Shown in pieces: positions 7,274-15,399 of a stretch of 46,433 nt of DNA. A program made the position numbers and the translations under genes. The notes under the pieces are model-generated. The model saw only the letters and a program-made list of their open reading frames with translations, ran no database searches and had not been told where the DNA came from. The DNA comes from an uncultured Porphyromonadaceae bacterium (GTDB lineage: Bacteria > Bacteroidota > Bacteroidia > Bacteroidales > Muribaculaceae). The stretch's first letter is position 1, and every line of letters starts with the position of its first letter. The stretch spans positions 1 through 46,433 of the forward strand of contig CABPYL010000022.1 in assembly GCA_902461565.1 (NCBI GenBank). Direction: 5' to 3'.

Positions 7274-8617
7274 ATGAACCTGAAGCTCAAAAAGGGTGTG
7301 AGTCTAAACATCGCCGGAGCAGTTCCACAGGGCAAAACGACACCATCGGTTGTAAAAGCCACCGAATGTGCCATCGTGCCCGACGATTTTGAAGGCTTCG
7401 TACCCAAACTTGCTGTGAAAGAGGGTGATGCCGTTGCTGTCGGCACACCGTTGCTTTACGAAAAAAATCATCCCGAGATGAAGCTTGTAGCTCCTCTCGC
7501 AGGCCGCGTCCGCGCCGTTGTAAGAGGCGACCGCCGCAAGATTATGCGCGTAGTGGTTGAAGCAGACAGTTCTGCCGATGCCTCAGCTCCCGTATGGCCA
7601 AAAGCCACCGACGAGACTTCGGCACGCGCACTGCTTGCGCAAAGCGGTCTAATGGCCATGATGCGCCGCCGTCCCTATGCCGTGGTTCCCGAACCAAACG
7701 ACGTGGTGCGCGACATTTTCGTAACAGCAATGGACCTTGCACCTCTTGCCGTTTCGCCTGCCGTGTTCTCGGCCATCTTCTCCAAAGAAGATTATGAGGC
7801 AGGCGTGAAAGTACTTTCTCTCATAACCAAAGGTAAAATTTATCTCTCGCACGGTTCTGAATGGAATCTCGGAGACATCCGCGGCGCCGAAATGGTAGCG
7901 GTGGAAGGTCCTTATCCCGCCAGTAACGCCGGTGTACAGGCTGCCAACATCCGCCCCGTAAACAAGGGGGAGGTGATATGGACATTAGACCTGCCCACAC
8001 TCGGCCGCATAGGCCGTCTTGCCGCCAAGGGAGAACTGGAAACCCGCACCATCGTTGCCGTAACCGGGCCGGAGGTAGCCACTCCGGCCCTTGTGGAAAC
8101 ATCAATCGGCGCTCCTGTATCTGCATTGCTTGCCGGACATATCGCCGAAGCGAACCATCACCGCCGCGTGATATCAGGAAATGTCCTGGTAGGTACCGCT
8201 GTAGATACCGATGGCTATCTGGAGTATCCCTACCGCCAGGTTACCGTTATCGCCGAGGGCGACGACACCACCGAATTCATGGGCTGGGCATCGTTTTCTC
8301 CTTCGAAAATGAGCGAAAGCAACAGTTTCCCCGGCCACTTCCTCAAACGCCTTTTCCGCCCCGACGCTCGTCTCAACGGCGGACGCAGGGCAATGATTAT
8401 GAGCGGCCAGTACGACAAGGCTGTGCCTATGGACATCCTCACTGAATATCTCGTAAAAGCCATTCTGTCCGGCAACATCGAAGACATGGAAAAACTCGGC
8501 ATCTACGAGGTGGCTCCCGAGGATTTCGCCGCCGCCGAATATGCCGACACCTCCAAACTACCGCTGCAGAAAATTATCCGCGACGGTCTGGATTATGTAC
8601 GCAAAGAACTTGAATAG
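7274..8617 (+). CDS. nqrA: Na+-translocating NADH:quinone reductase subunit A
   Basis: A peripheral cytoplasmic-side subunit of the six-subunit NQR complex, which oxidises NADH, reduces quinone and pumps sodium outward. The 447-aa length fits. The N-terminus (MNLKLKKGVSLNIAGAV) and the following PKLAVKEGDAVAVGTPLLYEK segment form the biotinyl-lipoyl/RnfC-like N-terminal domain, and EGPYPASNAGVQ and GSEWNLGD are typical of the family. No membrane segment is expected. It is the first gene of nqrABCDEF, preceded by a TAnnTTTG promoter and separated from nqrB by 21 bases. Confidence 0.95.
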   Translation: MNLKLKKGVSLNIAGAVPQGKTTPSVVKATECAIVPDDFEGFVPKLAVKEGDAVAVGTPLLYEKNHPEMKLVAPLAGRVRAVVRGDRRKIMRVVVEADSSADASAPVWPKATDETSARALLAQSGLMAMMRRRPYAVVPEPNDVVRDIFVTAMDLAPLAVSPAVFSAIFSKEDYEAGVKVLSLITKGKIYLSHGSEWNLGDIRGAEMVAVEGPYPASNAGVQAANIRPVNKGEVIWTLDLPTLGRIGRLAAKGELETRTIVAVTGPEVATPALVETSIGAPVSALLAGHIAEANHHRRVISGNVLVGTAVDTDGYLEYPYRQVTVIAEGDDTTEFMGWASFSPSKMSESNSFPGHFLKRLFRPDARLNGGRRAMIMSGQYDKAVPMDILTEYLVKAILSGNIEDMEKLGIYEVAPEDFAAAEYADTSKLPLQKIIRDGLDYVRKELE

Positions 8618-8638
8618 AGAACTTAACAACAATACGTT

Positions 8639-9853
8639 TTGGCAACAATAAGAAATTTTCTCGACCGCATTAAACCGAAATTCCAGCCGGGCGGAAAGCT
8701 GCATGCCTTCAACTCCGTTTACGAGGGCTTCGAGTCTTTCCTCTACACCCCGACCACCACTTCGGCACGTACAGGCGCGGTCCAAATCCACGACAGCATG
8801 GATTCCAAGCGAACCATGATTATTGTGGTGCTTGCCCTCATGCCGTGCTTCTTCTTCGGCATGTACAACACGGGCTATCAGCACTGGCTTGCCCTCGGAG
8901 CCACCGAGTTCCCCTTCTGGCAGCTGATGTGCTATGGATTCCTTACAATACTTCCACGCGTCGCTGTGGCCTATATTGTGGGCCTCGGCATCGAGTTTGC
9001 CGCAGCGCAGCTCAAACACGAGGAAATTCAGGAAGGCTTTCTTGTAACAGGTATCATCGTCCCGATGATATGCCCGGCCGAGGTTCCCCTGTGGATGCTC
9101 GCCGTCGCTGTGGCATTCGCCGTAATCTTTGCAAAAGAAGTATTCGGCGGCACAGGCTACAACGTGGTTAACATCGCCCTTGTAACCCGCGCATTCCTGT
9201 TCTTCGCATATCCGGCCCAGATGTCCGGCGACAAGGTTTATGTTGCCGGCGGCACACCGTTCGGCTATGGCACTGCCCTCCCCGACGGCTTCACCGGCGC
9301 CACTCCACTCGGCCAGCTCGCAACCCAGTCGGGACCCGATATCACCCTTACCGGCCTCACGGGGCATGCCATCGACACGTGGCAGGCTTTCTTAGGTCTT
9401 ATTCCCGGTTCGTTCGGCGAGACATCCACGCTGTGCATCCTTATAGGCGCCCTTATCCTGCTTGCCACCGGCATAGCCTCGTGGAAGATTATGCTATCCG
9501 TATTCGCAGGCGGCTTCTGCATGGCCCTGCTGGCCCACGCATGCGCATCGCCTCTCTACCCGGCCTCGTATCTCGCCCCTGCCGATCAGCTTCTGCTCGG
9601 CGGCTTCGCTTTCGCTGCCGTGTTCATGGCAACAGATCCCGTAACAGCCGCGCGCACAAACACCGGCAAGTACATCTATGGCTTCCTGATAGGCGTTATC
9701 GCTATCCTTATCCGCACATATAACAACGGCTACCCCGAAGGCGCAATGCTCGCCGTGCTGCTGATGAACTGCTTTGCCCCGCTCATCGACTGGTGCGTCG
9801 TTCATGCCAACATGCGTCGCCGCCTGAGCCGCGTAAACGCTAAAACCGAATAA
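8639..9853 (+). CDS. nqrB: Na+-translocating NADH:quinone reductase subunit B
   Basis: An integral membrane subunit with about ten helices, carrying covalent FMN and riboflavin and part of the sodium path. It is 404 aa when started at TTG 8639. The N-terminal segment (ATIRNFLDRIKPKF then GGKLHAF) is conserved in the family and no ATG precedes it, so TTG is the likely start. The FMN attachment threonine is in TGATPL, the SGAT-type motif. GGTGYNVVN and ATDPVTAARTNTGK are also family hallmarks. It overlaps no gene; nqrC starts 4 bases after its stop. Confidence 0.94.
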   Translation: MATIRNFLDRIKPKFQPGGKLHAFNSVYEGFESFLYTPTTTSARTGAVQIHDSMDSKRTMIIVVLALMPCFFFGMYNTGYQHWLALGATEFPFWQLMCYGFLTILPRVAVAYIVGLGIEFAAAQLKHEEIQEGFLVTGIIVPMICPAEVPLWMLAVAVAFAVIFAKEVFGGTGYNVVNIALVTRAFLFFAYPAQMSGDKVYVAGGTPFGYGTALPDGFTGATPLGQLATQSGPDITLTGLTGHAIDTWQAFLGLIPGSFGETSTLCILIGALILLATGIASWKIMLSVFAGGFCMALLAHACASPLYPASYLAPADQLLLGGFAFAAVFMATDPVTAARTNTGKYIYGFLIGVIAILIRTYNNGYPEGAMLAVLLMNCFAPLIDWCVVHANMRRRLSRVNAKTE

Positions 9854-9857
9854 GCAG

Positions 9858-10565
9858 ATGAACAAGCAAAGCAACTTATACACCATAGTCTACATCATCG
9901 TTCTTGTGGTGGTTGTGGGCACAGCTCTGGCGCTGACCTCCATATCGCTGAAAGACCGCCAGAAAGCGAACGCCGATGCCGACAAGATGCGCCAGATTCT
10001 GGCAAGCGTGAATGTGGAAGTGCCCGCCTCGGACATTATAGAGGCCTACGGCAAGTACGTTACATCTACCTTTGTCGTAAACGACAAGGGCGAGAAGGTT
10101 GAGAACGCTCCCGCGGCCTTTGATGTGAACGTATCGGAACAGAGCAAGGAGAACGCAGGCGAGCGCCTGCTGCCCGTATACGAATGTCAGTTGCCCGAAG
10201 GCACAAAATACGTGCTGCCGATGTACGGCGCCGGTCTGTGGGGCCCCATCTGGGGATATGTTTCCGTCAATGCTGACGGCTCCACCATCTACGGCGCATA
10301 CTTCGACCACCAGGGCGAGACTCCGGGCCTCGGCGCGGAAATAGCCAAACCCGATTTCTGCAATCAGTTCGAAGGCAAGCACTTCTTTATAAACGGCAAG
10401 TTCGAGCCCGTGCAGGTTGTGAAGAATGGCCAGAAACCCGTCGGCGATGCCGACTACGTGGACGGCATCTCGGGCGGCACAATCACCAGCAAGGGTGTGG
10501 GCGCCATGATAGACAACTGCCTCGCGCCCTACGCCGCTTTCCTTAATTCGCTTAACAACAAATAA
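9858..10565 (+). CDS. nqrC: Na+-translocating NADH:quinone reductase subunit C
   Basis: A membrane-anchored periplasmic subunit with a second covalent FMN. At 235 aa, one N-terminal transmembrane helix (residues about 8-28) precedes the FMN-binding domain. The attachment site is SGGTITSKGV near residue 210, where the family consensus is S(G)(A/G)T, so the threonine is kept. GPIWGYVSVN and HQGETPGLGAE are conserved. It lies 4 bases after nqrB and 11 before nqrD. Confidence 0.94.
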   Translation: MNKQSNLYTIVYIIVLVVVVGTALALTSISLKDRQKANADADKMRQILASVNVEVPASDIIEAYGKYVTSTFVVNDKGEKVENAPAAFDVNVSEQSKENAGERLLPVYECQLPEGTKYVLPMYGAGLWGPIWGYVSVNADGSTIYGAYFDHQGETPGLGAEIAKPDFCNQFEGKHFFINGKFEPVQVVKNGQKPVGDADYVDGISGGTITSKGVGAMIDNCLAPYAAFLNSLNNK

Positions 10566-10576
10566 AATCTGCGATA

Positions 10577-11191
10577 ATGACAAACAAAAGCGTTTTGTTC
10601 AATCCGTTCTCGAAGAACAACCCCGTAATAGTGCAGATACTTGGCATCTGCTCTGTGCTGGCCGTTACAGCCAAGCTGGAGCCGGCCATAGTGATGGGCC
10701 TGTCGGTTATCGCAGTGCTCGCTTTCAGCAACGTGATTATCTCGTGCATACGCAAAACCATTCCCACCAACATCCGCATTATCGTGCAGCTTGTAGTGGT
10801 TGCCGGTCTTGTGGTGATAGTATCGCAGCTCCTGGAGGCTTATGCCTACGACGTGAGCAAGCAACTGTCCGTTTTCATCGGCCTGATTATCACCAACTGT
10901 ATCCTGATGGGCCGCCTCGAAGCATTTGCGATGGCTAACCGCCCGTGGCCCAGCTTCCTCGACGGCGTAGGCAACGGCGTGGGATATGCCATAATCCTTA
11001 TTATCGTCGGCTTTTTCCGCGAACTCCTCGGCTCCGGTACCCTGCTGGGCTTCCAGGTTGTTCCGCAGTGCCTCTACGACGCCGGCTATGTGAACAACGG
11101 CCTTATGATTCTGCCGCCTATGGCACTTATCGTGGTTGCCTGCATAATCTGGGTACACCGCAGCATCAATAAAGACCTTCAGGATAAATAA
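10577..11191 (+). CDS. nqrD: Na+-translocating NADH:quinone reductase subunit D
   Basis: A 204-aa integral membrane subunit with about six helices, homologous to RnfE. It pairs with NqrE; in studied complexes the two share an intramembrane iron site, with Cys ligands that move electrons across the membrane. Here ICSVLAVTAKLEPA and ITNCILMGRLEAFAM hold the two conserved Cys-containing half-helices, and PWPSFLDGVGNGVGY is characteristic. It is flanked by nqrC and nqrE at short spacing. Confidence 0.94.
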   Translation: MTNKSVLFNPFSKNNPVIVQILGICSVLAVTAKLEPAIVMGLSVIAVLAFSNVIISCIRKTIPTNIRIIVQLVVVAGLVVIVSQLLEAYAYDVSKQLSVFIGLIITNCILMGRLEAFAMANRPWPSFLDGVGNGVGYAIILIIVGFFRELLGSGTLLGFQVVPQCLYDAGYVNNGLMILPPMALIVVACIIWVHRSINKDLQDK

Positions 11192-11211
11192 CACCGCAAA
11201 ATTATTCCAAA

Positions 11212-11829
11212 ATGGAGAACCTGAATCTTTTCATACGGTCGATTTTCGTCGACAACATGATATTCGCGTACTTCCTTGGCATGTGCTCTTTCATTGCCGT
11301 GAGCAAGGACGTGAAAACAGCTTTCGGACTTGGCGTGGCGGTAACATTCATGCTCACCATAACGCTGCCCATCAACTACTATCTGAACACCTACGTACTC
11401 AGCCCAGGCGCCCTCAGCTGGCTTGGTCCCGACTTCGCCACGGTGGATCTCAGCTTCCTGTCGCTGATAGTATTCATCGCCGTTATCGCCTCCATGACAC
11501 AGCTTGTGGAAATGGTTGTGGAAAAATACTCGCCTGCGCTGTACTCCTCGCTCGGTATATTCTTGCCCCTTATCGCCGTTAACTGCGCCATTCTCGGCGG
11601 CTCGCTGTTCATGCAACAGCGCGGCTTCACCAACGGCTGGACGGCTGTATGCGCCGGTTCGGGCTGGGGTCTCGGCTGGCTCCTGGCCATCACCGCCGTG
11701 GCTGCCGTGCGCGAGCGCATTGCACAGTATTCGAAAATACCCGGTCCTCTCAAGGGCGTAGGCATCACATTCATTATCACAGCTCTGATGGGCATTGCCT
11801 TCATGAGCTTCCTCGGCATTAAGATCTAA
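11212..11829 (+). CDS. nqrE: Na+-translocating NADH:quinone reductase subunit E
   Basis: A 205-aa integral membrane subunit, an inverted-topology partner of NqrD and homologous to RnfA. The two Cys-containing half-helices are in FLGMCSFIAVSKDV and IAVNCAILGGSLF. Six hydrophobic helices are visible. The start MENLNLFIRSIFVDNM is typical of NqrE. It is 20 bases after nqrD and 5 bases before nqrF. Confidence 0.95.
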   Translation: MENLNLFIRSIFVDNMIFAYFLGMCSFIAVSKDVKTAFGLGVAVTFMLTITLPINYYLNTYVLSPGALSWLGPDFATVDLSFLSLIVFIAVIASMTQLVEMVVEKYSPALYSSLGIFLPLIAVNCAILGGSLFMQQRGFTNGWTAVCAGSGWGLGWLLAITAVAAVRERIAQYSKIPGPLKGVGITFIITALMGIAFMSFLGIKI

Positions 11830-11834
11830 CAGTT

Positions 11835-13145
11835 ATGACACAGGCTAATATCCTTATATGCAGCCTCGGCGCCACCGGATGGAACACCATCCTTGCCGGC
11901 GTGGGCTTCTTTCTGGCAGTTACATTGCTGCTTGTGATTGTGCTGCTCGTTGCCAAGAAATATCTTGTGCAGAGCGGTCCTGTGGAAATCACCGTCAACG
12001 GCGACCGTACAGTTACCGCCGAAGCCGGAAAATCGCTTCTTTCCACAATGGCGGACAACAATGTGTTCCTCCCCAGTGCCTGCGGCGGCAAAGGCAGCTG
12101 CGGACAGTGCCGCGTACAGGTACTCTCCGGCGGCGGCGACCCATTGCCTACCGAGGCCGTTCACTTCACCCGCAAGGAAATGAAGGAACACTGGCGCCTG
12201 GCATGCCAGGTAAAGGTGAAGAACGACCTTGACATACAGATTCCCGCCGGTGCGCTCAACGTCAAGGAATGGGAATGCGAGGTTATTTCCAACCGTAACG
12301 TGGCAACCTTCATGAAAGAATTCATCGTAGCACTGCCCCCGGGCGAGCACATGGACTTCATTCCGGGTTCGTACGCACAGATCAAGATTCCCCCCTACGA
12401 GATGGATTATGCCAAGGACATCGACCGCTCGCTTATCGGCGACGAATACCTGCCGGCATGGGAGAAATTCGGTCTGTTTAACCTGAAGTGCCGCAACACC
12501 GAAACCACAGTACGCGCCTATTCGATGGCCAATTATCCCGCCGAGGGCGACCGCATAATGCTCACCGTACGTATCGCAACGCCGCCTTTCAAGCCAAAGC
12601 CACAGGTAGGATTCCAGGACGTTATGCCAGGTATCGCATCGAGCTATATCTTCTCGCTCAAGCCGGGCGACAAGGTTGTTATGAGCGGTCCTTACGGCGA
12701 TTTCCACCCCATCTTCGACTCCGACAAGGAAATGATGTGGATTGGCGGTGGCGCCGGTATGGCACCTCTGCGCGCCCAGATTATGCACATGACCAAGACG
12801 CTGAAAACAACAAACCGCAAGATGAACTACTTCTACGGCGCACGCGCCCTCAACGAAGTTTTCTATCTCGACGATTTCCTGCAGCTTGAAAAGGAATTCC
12901 CCAACTTCAAGTTCCATCTGGCGCTTGACCGTCCCGATCCCGCCGCCGATGCCGCAGGCGTGAAGTACACTCCCGGCTTCGTACACCAGGTTATATACGA
13001 TACATACCTCAAGGACCACGAAAGCCCCGAGGATATCGAATACTACATGTGCGGTCCCGGTCCGATGAGCAATGCCGTGAACACCATGCTCGACCAGCTT
13101 GGAGTAGACCCATCCAGCATCCATTACGACAACTTCGGCGGCTGA
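11835..13145 (+). CDS. nqrF: Na+-translocating NADH:quinone reductase subunit F
   Basis: The NADH-oxidising entry subunit, 436 aa. One N-terminal membrane helix (residues about 15-38) is followed by a 2Fe-2S ferredoxin domain with ACGGKGSCGQCR and the later LACQV Cys. Next comes an FAD domain with RAYSMANYP, then an NAD-binding domain with WIGGGAGMAPLR and MCGPGPM, ending in the canonical DNFGG. Electrons pass from NADH to FAD, the Fe-S centre and then the NqrD/E site. Last gene of the operon, with a terminator 20 bases on. Confidence 0.97.
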   Translation: MTQANILICSLGATGWNTILAGVGFFLAVTLLLVIVLLVAKKYLVQSGPVEITVNGDRTVTAEAGKSLLSTMADNNVFLPSACGGKGSCGQCRVQVLSGGGDPLPTEAVHFTRKEMKEHWRLACQVKVKNDLDIQIPAGALNVKEWECEVISNRNVATFMKEFIVALPPGEHMDFIPGSYAQIKIPPYEMDYAKDIDRSLIGDEYLPAWEKFGLFNLKCRNTETTVRAYSMANYPAEGDRIMLTVRIATPPFKPKPQVGFQDVMPGIASSYIFSLKPGDKVVMSGPYGDFHPIFDSDKEMMWIGGGAGMAPLRAQIMHMTKTLKTTNRKMNYFYGARALNEVFYLDDFLQLEKEFPNFKFHLALDRPDPAADAAGVKYTPGFVHQVIYDTYLKDHESPEDIEYYMCGPGPMSNAVNTMLDQLGVDPSSIHYDNFGG

Positions 13146-13165
13146 TACCTCCCGCCCGACAATAA

Positions 13166-13205
13166 CGCCGCCGCACCGGAAAAAACCGATGCGGCGGTTT
13201 CTTTA
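13166..13205 (+). terminator. Terminator after the nqr operon
   Basis: GCCGCCGCACCGG and its near-complement CCGATGCGGCGGT (about 13166-13198) form a GC-rich hairpin with an A6 loop and a T-rich tail. It sits between convergent nqrF and rubrerythrin and may serve both. Confidence 0.8.
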
Positions 13206-13238
13206 TCTTATGCAGTCAACAATGAAAAGCCGACGAAA

Positions 13239-13820
13239 TCAGTAGTTGTTTGCCTTGCGCTCGAACCAAGACTGGTCCACACCGCAAACGGGGCAACGCT
13301 TCGGGGCTGCCTTTGCCGTGATGGTGAAACCGCAATTTATGCACATCCACTCAACGGGCTGTTCTTCCTCGAACTCGGTTCCTGTTTCGAGGCGTTCGAG
13401 TAATTTAAGATAACGCTGCTCGTGCATCTGCTCTACCTTGGCAACCAATTTGAAAGTGTTGGCAATATGGGGAAAACCTTCTTCCTGTGCCACCTTGGCA
13501 AAGTTTTCGTACAGCTCGCCCCATTCCTCGCGTTCGCCTGCGGCCGCTTCGGCAAGGTTCTTGGCAGTGTCGCCGACAACGCCGGCAGGGTATGCCGCCC
13601 TGATCTCTACCACGCCACCCTCAAGGTAGCTGAAGAACTGACGCGCGTGCTGCAGTTCCTGCTCTGCCGTCTGACGGAAAATAGCCGCTATCTGGCGATA
13701 ACCTTCTTCTTCGGCCTTGTTGGCGAATAAAGTATAGCGCGACCTGGCCTGACTCTCGCCTGCGAATGATGCAAGCAGATTGTGCTCGGTGCGGGTGCCT
13801 TTTATGCTTTTCTGTTCCAT
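13239..13820 (-). CDS. rbr: Rubrerythrin
   Basis: A cytoplasmic non-haem di-iron peroxidase that protects anaerobes from hydrogen peroxide. The 193-aa protein has a four-helix ferritin-like domain (residues 1-145) with di-iron ligands in GESQARSRY, EQELQHA and KVEQMHEQRY. A C-terminal rubredoxin-like domain carries paired cysteines in CINCGF and CPVCGV that hold the single iron. The start MEQKSIKGTRTE is standard for the family. It is transcribed towards nqrF and appears monocistronic. I found no consensus promoter in the 360 bases upstream. Confidence 0.96.
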   Translation of the reverse strand: MEQKSIKGTRTEHNLLASFAGESQARSRYTLFANKAEEEGYRQIAAIFRQTAEQELQHARQFFSYLEGGVVEIRAAYPAGVVGDTAKNLAEAAAGEREEWGELYENFAKVAQEEGFPHIANTFKLVAKVEQMHEQRYLKLLERLETGTEFEEEQPVEWMCINCGFTITAKAAPKRCPVCGVDQSWFERKANNY

Positions 13821-14181
13821 ATCGATAATAGTATTAAGAATACATATAAAACAACTCCGCAGCCCGAATGTTCACACATATCTACATGGACGCCTGCACC
13901 TCCGCGCGAGCTGCGACAAATTCGGAATGGCAGCATCCTGCCACTCACTGGCATACCGGAGGTATCCTTTAACCTATCTGCACGTTACGTAGCGATATTC
14001 AGGCATGCCTTTCATTTGCATGGCAGTTATTATTCCCTGAACCTTCCGCCACTGCGGCATTTTAACATTCCACGCAAATAAGATAAAATGCGTGAAAGAT
14101 TGCAAAACCGGAGACCTTTTGAACAATGAAATTGTTGTTTAAATAAACAATTTATGATTCTACGTCAAGACTATAATAATT
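13821..14181. other. Intergenic region between rubrerythrin and the sigma factor
   Basis: About 360 bases between divergently transcribed genes. It must hold promoters for both, but no full TTTG-N19/20-TAnnTTTG match is visible on either strand. It contains a small hairpin (CCGC/GCGG, 14046-14057) followed by TTTT, and two overlapping dyads at 14122-14150. Short open frames here have no recognisable features and I do not call them. Confidence 0.5.
14135..14150. promoter_or_regulatory. Palindrome upstream of the sigma factor, candidate operator
   Basis: TTGTTTA-AA-TAAACAA is a perfect 7-bp dyad 31 bases before the sigma-factor ATG. A second dyad, AACAAT-GAA-ATTGTT (14122-14136), overlaps its left edge. 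A similar dyad lies upstream of the flavodoxin gene. Operator function is inferred. Confidence 0.4.
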
Positions 14182-14691
14182 ATGGGATCAACACAATTCA
14201 GAGCCAAAATACTTTCCTTACAGACAAACCTATTGAATTTTGCCTACGCGCTTACATCGAACCGCGACGACGCCTACGACCTGCTGCAGGACACCACCCT
14301 CAAGGCGCTCGACAGCGAGGATAAATATGTGGATAACTCCAACTTCAAAGGCTGGATATTCACAATTATGCGCAATCTGTTCATCAACAACTACCGCAAG
14401 CAGATGCGTTCTGTTATCGTCGTAGACCAAAGCGATGATTTATATCAGCTCAACTCAACGCCCGGAACGGCCATCGACGACCCGGAAGGCGCTATCAATA
14501 CCCGCCAGATTCATGATGCCCTCAACGGCATTCCGCGCGAGTTCGGCGAGCCACTGTCGATGTTCATCGCCGGCTATCACTACGACGAGATTGCAAAGAA
14601 CATGAATCTGCCGTTAGGTACCGTAAAAAGCAGGATTTTTCAGGCCCGCAAACGCCTGCAGAATATTCTGAACGATATGCGGTACGATTAA
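14182..14691 (+). CDS. ECF-type RNA polymerase sigma factor
   Basis: A 169-aa alternative sigma factor of the sigma-70/ECF group, which directs RNA polymerase to a specific promoter set. Region 2 spans residues about 10-80, with the core-binding DDAYDLLQDTTLKAL and the -10-melting FKGWIFTIMRNLFINNYRK. Region 4 (about 110-165) ends in a helix-turn-helix, YDEIAKNMNLPLGTVKSRI. No anti-sigma factor gene is adjacent; the next gene is convergent with its stop codon immediately abutting. Some Bacteroidetes ECF factors act without an anti-sigma partner, which may be the case here. Confidence 0.93.
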   Translation: MGSTQFRAKILSLQTNLLNFAYALTSNRDDAYDLLQDTTLKALDSEDKYVDNSNFKGWIFTIMRNLFINNYRKQMRSVIVVDQSDDLYQLNSTPGTAIDDPEGAINTRQIHDALNGIPREFGEPLSMFIAGYHYDEIAKNMNLPLGTVKSRIFQARKRLQNILNDMRYD

Positions 14692-15387
14692 TTAAGAGGC
14701 AGACTCGGCGTCGCCGTTTTTACCGGTATTGTGTGTGGCGCGTGCGATAGCGGCGGCCACATACACGGTAAAGACGGGGAACAGAACAAGACCTGTAGCC
14801 GCCAGCACGACGGCCACCACCTCGCCGGCGGCTGTCGTTTCCGTTATGTTGCAACCGGTGGTTGTCATGCTCATCACCGCCCAGTACACCGCTGACCGGA
14901 ACGAGTGTACGCCAGGGTTGTGTCCGTACTCGGCCACATAGAATATCAGACTGGAGAAGTACAGAATCGCCGCAAGCAGAGTTACATACGCTCCGGAGAG
15001 AGACATGATGGAGCCGAAACGAAATGCGCGCAACAAGTCGCCAAGAACAAAAATAGAACGCAACACAGGCAACAACTGAAGCACAAAATATACAGCTTCG
15101 GGCAACGACGACAAATGGCTGCCGAGCAGCGAGCTATAGGGGATACACAGCAGCACGAACGGGAAATGCCATACTGTATATTTCCATTTATTGTCGGCCA
15201 TAAAAAACTCCAGCAGCAGTTCGGCGAGCATTATAATACATATTGCCCGCTGAAGTTTCACAGCCACGGCTGAAGATATGAACGAAAGGGAATGGAACAC
15301 ATCCACACTGGCCACAACGACGAGCGACGCTGCGGCCACAAGCACAATTATGCGCACTATGGCAAGTATATGCGGCTTCCCTTTCAT
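14692..15387 (-). CDS. Ion-channel-like membrane protein with atypical pore motif
   Basis: A 231-aa membrane protein with about six hydrophobic helices in the voltage-gated-channel layout. Residues 1-150 give four helices, with LRSIFVLGDLLRAFRFG (109-125) resembling a sparse S4. Then come an outer helix, a pore loop and a final helix (about 187-215). The pore loop reads VMSMTTTGCNITETT (171-185), so the position of the potassium filter TVGYG is TTGCN. It probably conducts cations, but selectivity cannot be inferred. The start is 12 bases downstream of the acyl-CoA ligase stop, suggesting it is the last gene of that operon. Its stop codon touches the stop of the convergent sigma-factor gene. 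Confidence 0.78.
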   Translation of the reverse strand: MKGKPHILAIVRIIVLVAAASLVVVASVDVFHSLSFISSAVAVKLQRAICIIMLAELLLEFFMADNKWKYTVWHFPFVLLCIPYSSLLGSHLSSLPEAVYFVLQLLPVLRSIFVLGDLLRAFRFGSIMSLSGAYVTLLAAILYFSSLIFYVAEYGHNPGVHSFRSAVYWAVMSMTTTGCNITETTAAGEVVAVVLAATGLVLFPVFTVYVAAAIARATHNTGKNGDAESAS

Positions 15388-15399
15388 AGTTACTATGAA

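Noticed and set aside
8558..9367. 269-aa open frame antisense to nqrB
   Set aside because: Shadow of a GC-rich membrane-protein gene; no start context, domains or promoter.
11826..13124. 432-aa open frame antisense to nearly all of nqrF
   Set aside because: Its sequence is low in recognisable motifs and rich in His/Cys/Val, as expected from the codon bias of the gene on the other strand; nqrF is fully convincing.
13780..14081. Two short plus-strand frames (70 and 99 aa) upstream of the sigma gene
   Set aside because: They begin inside antisense rubrerythrin sequence, overlap each other in different frames and show no protein-like features.
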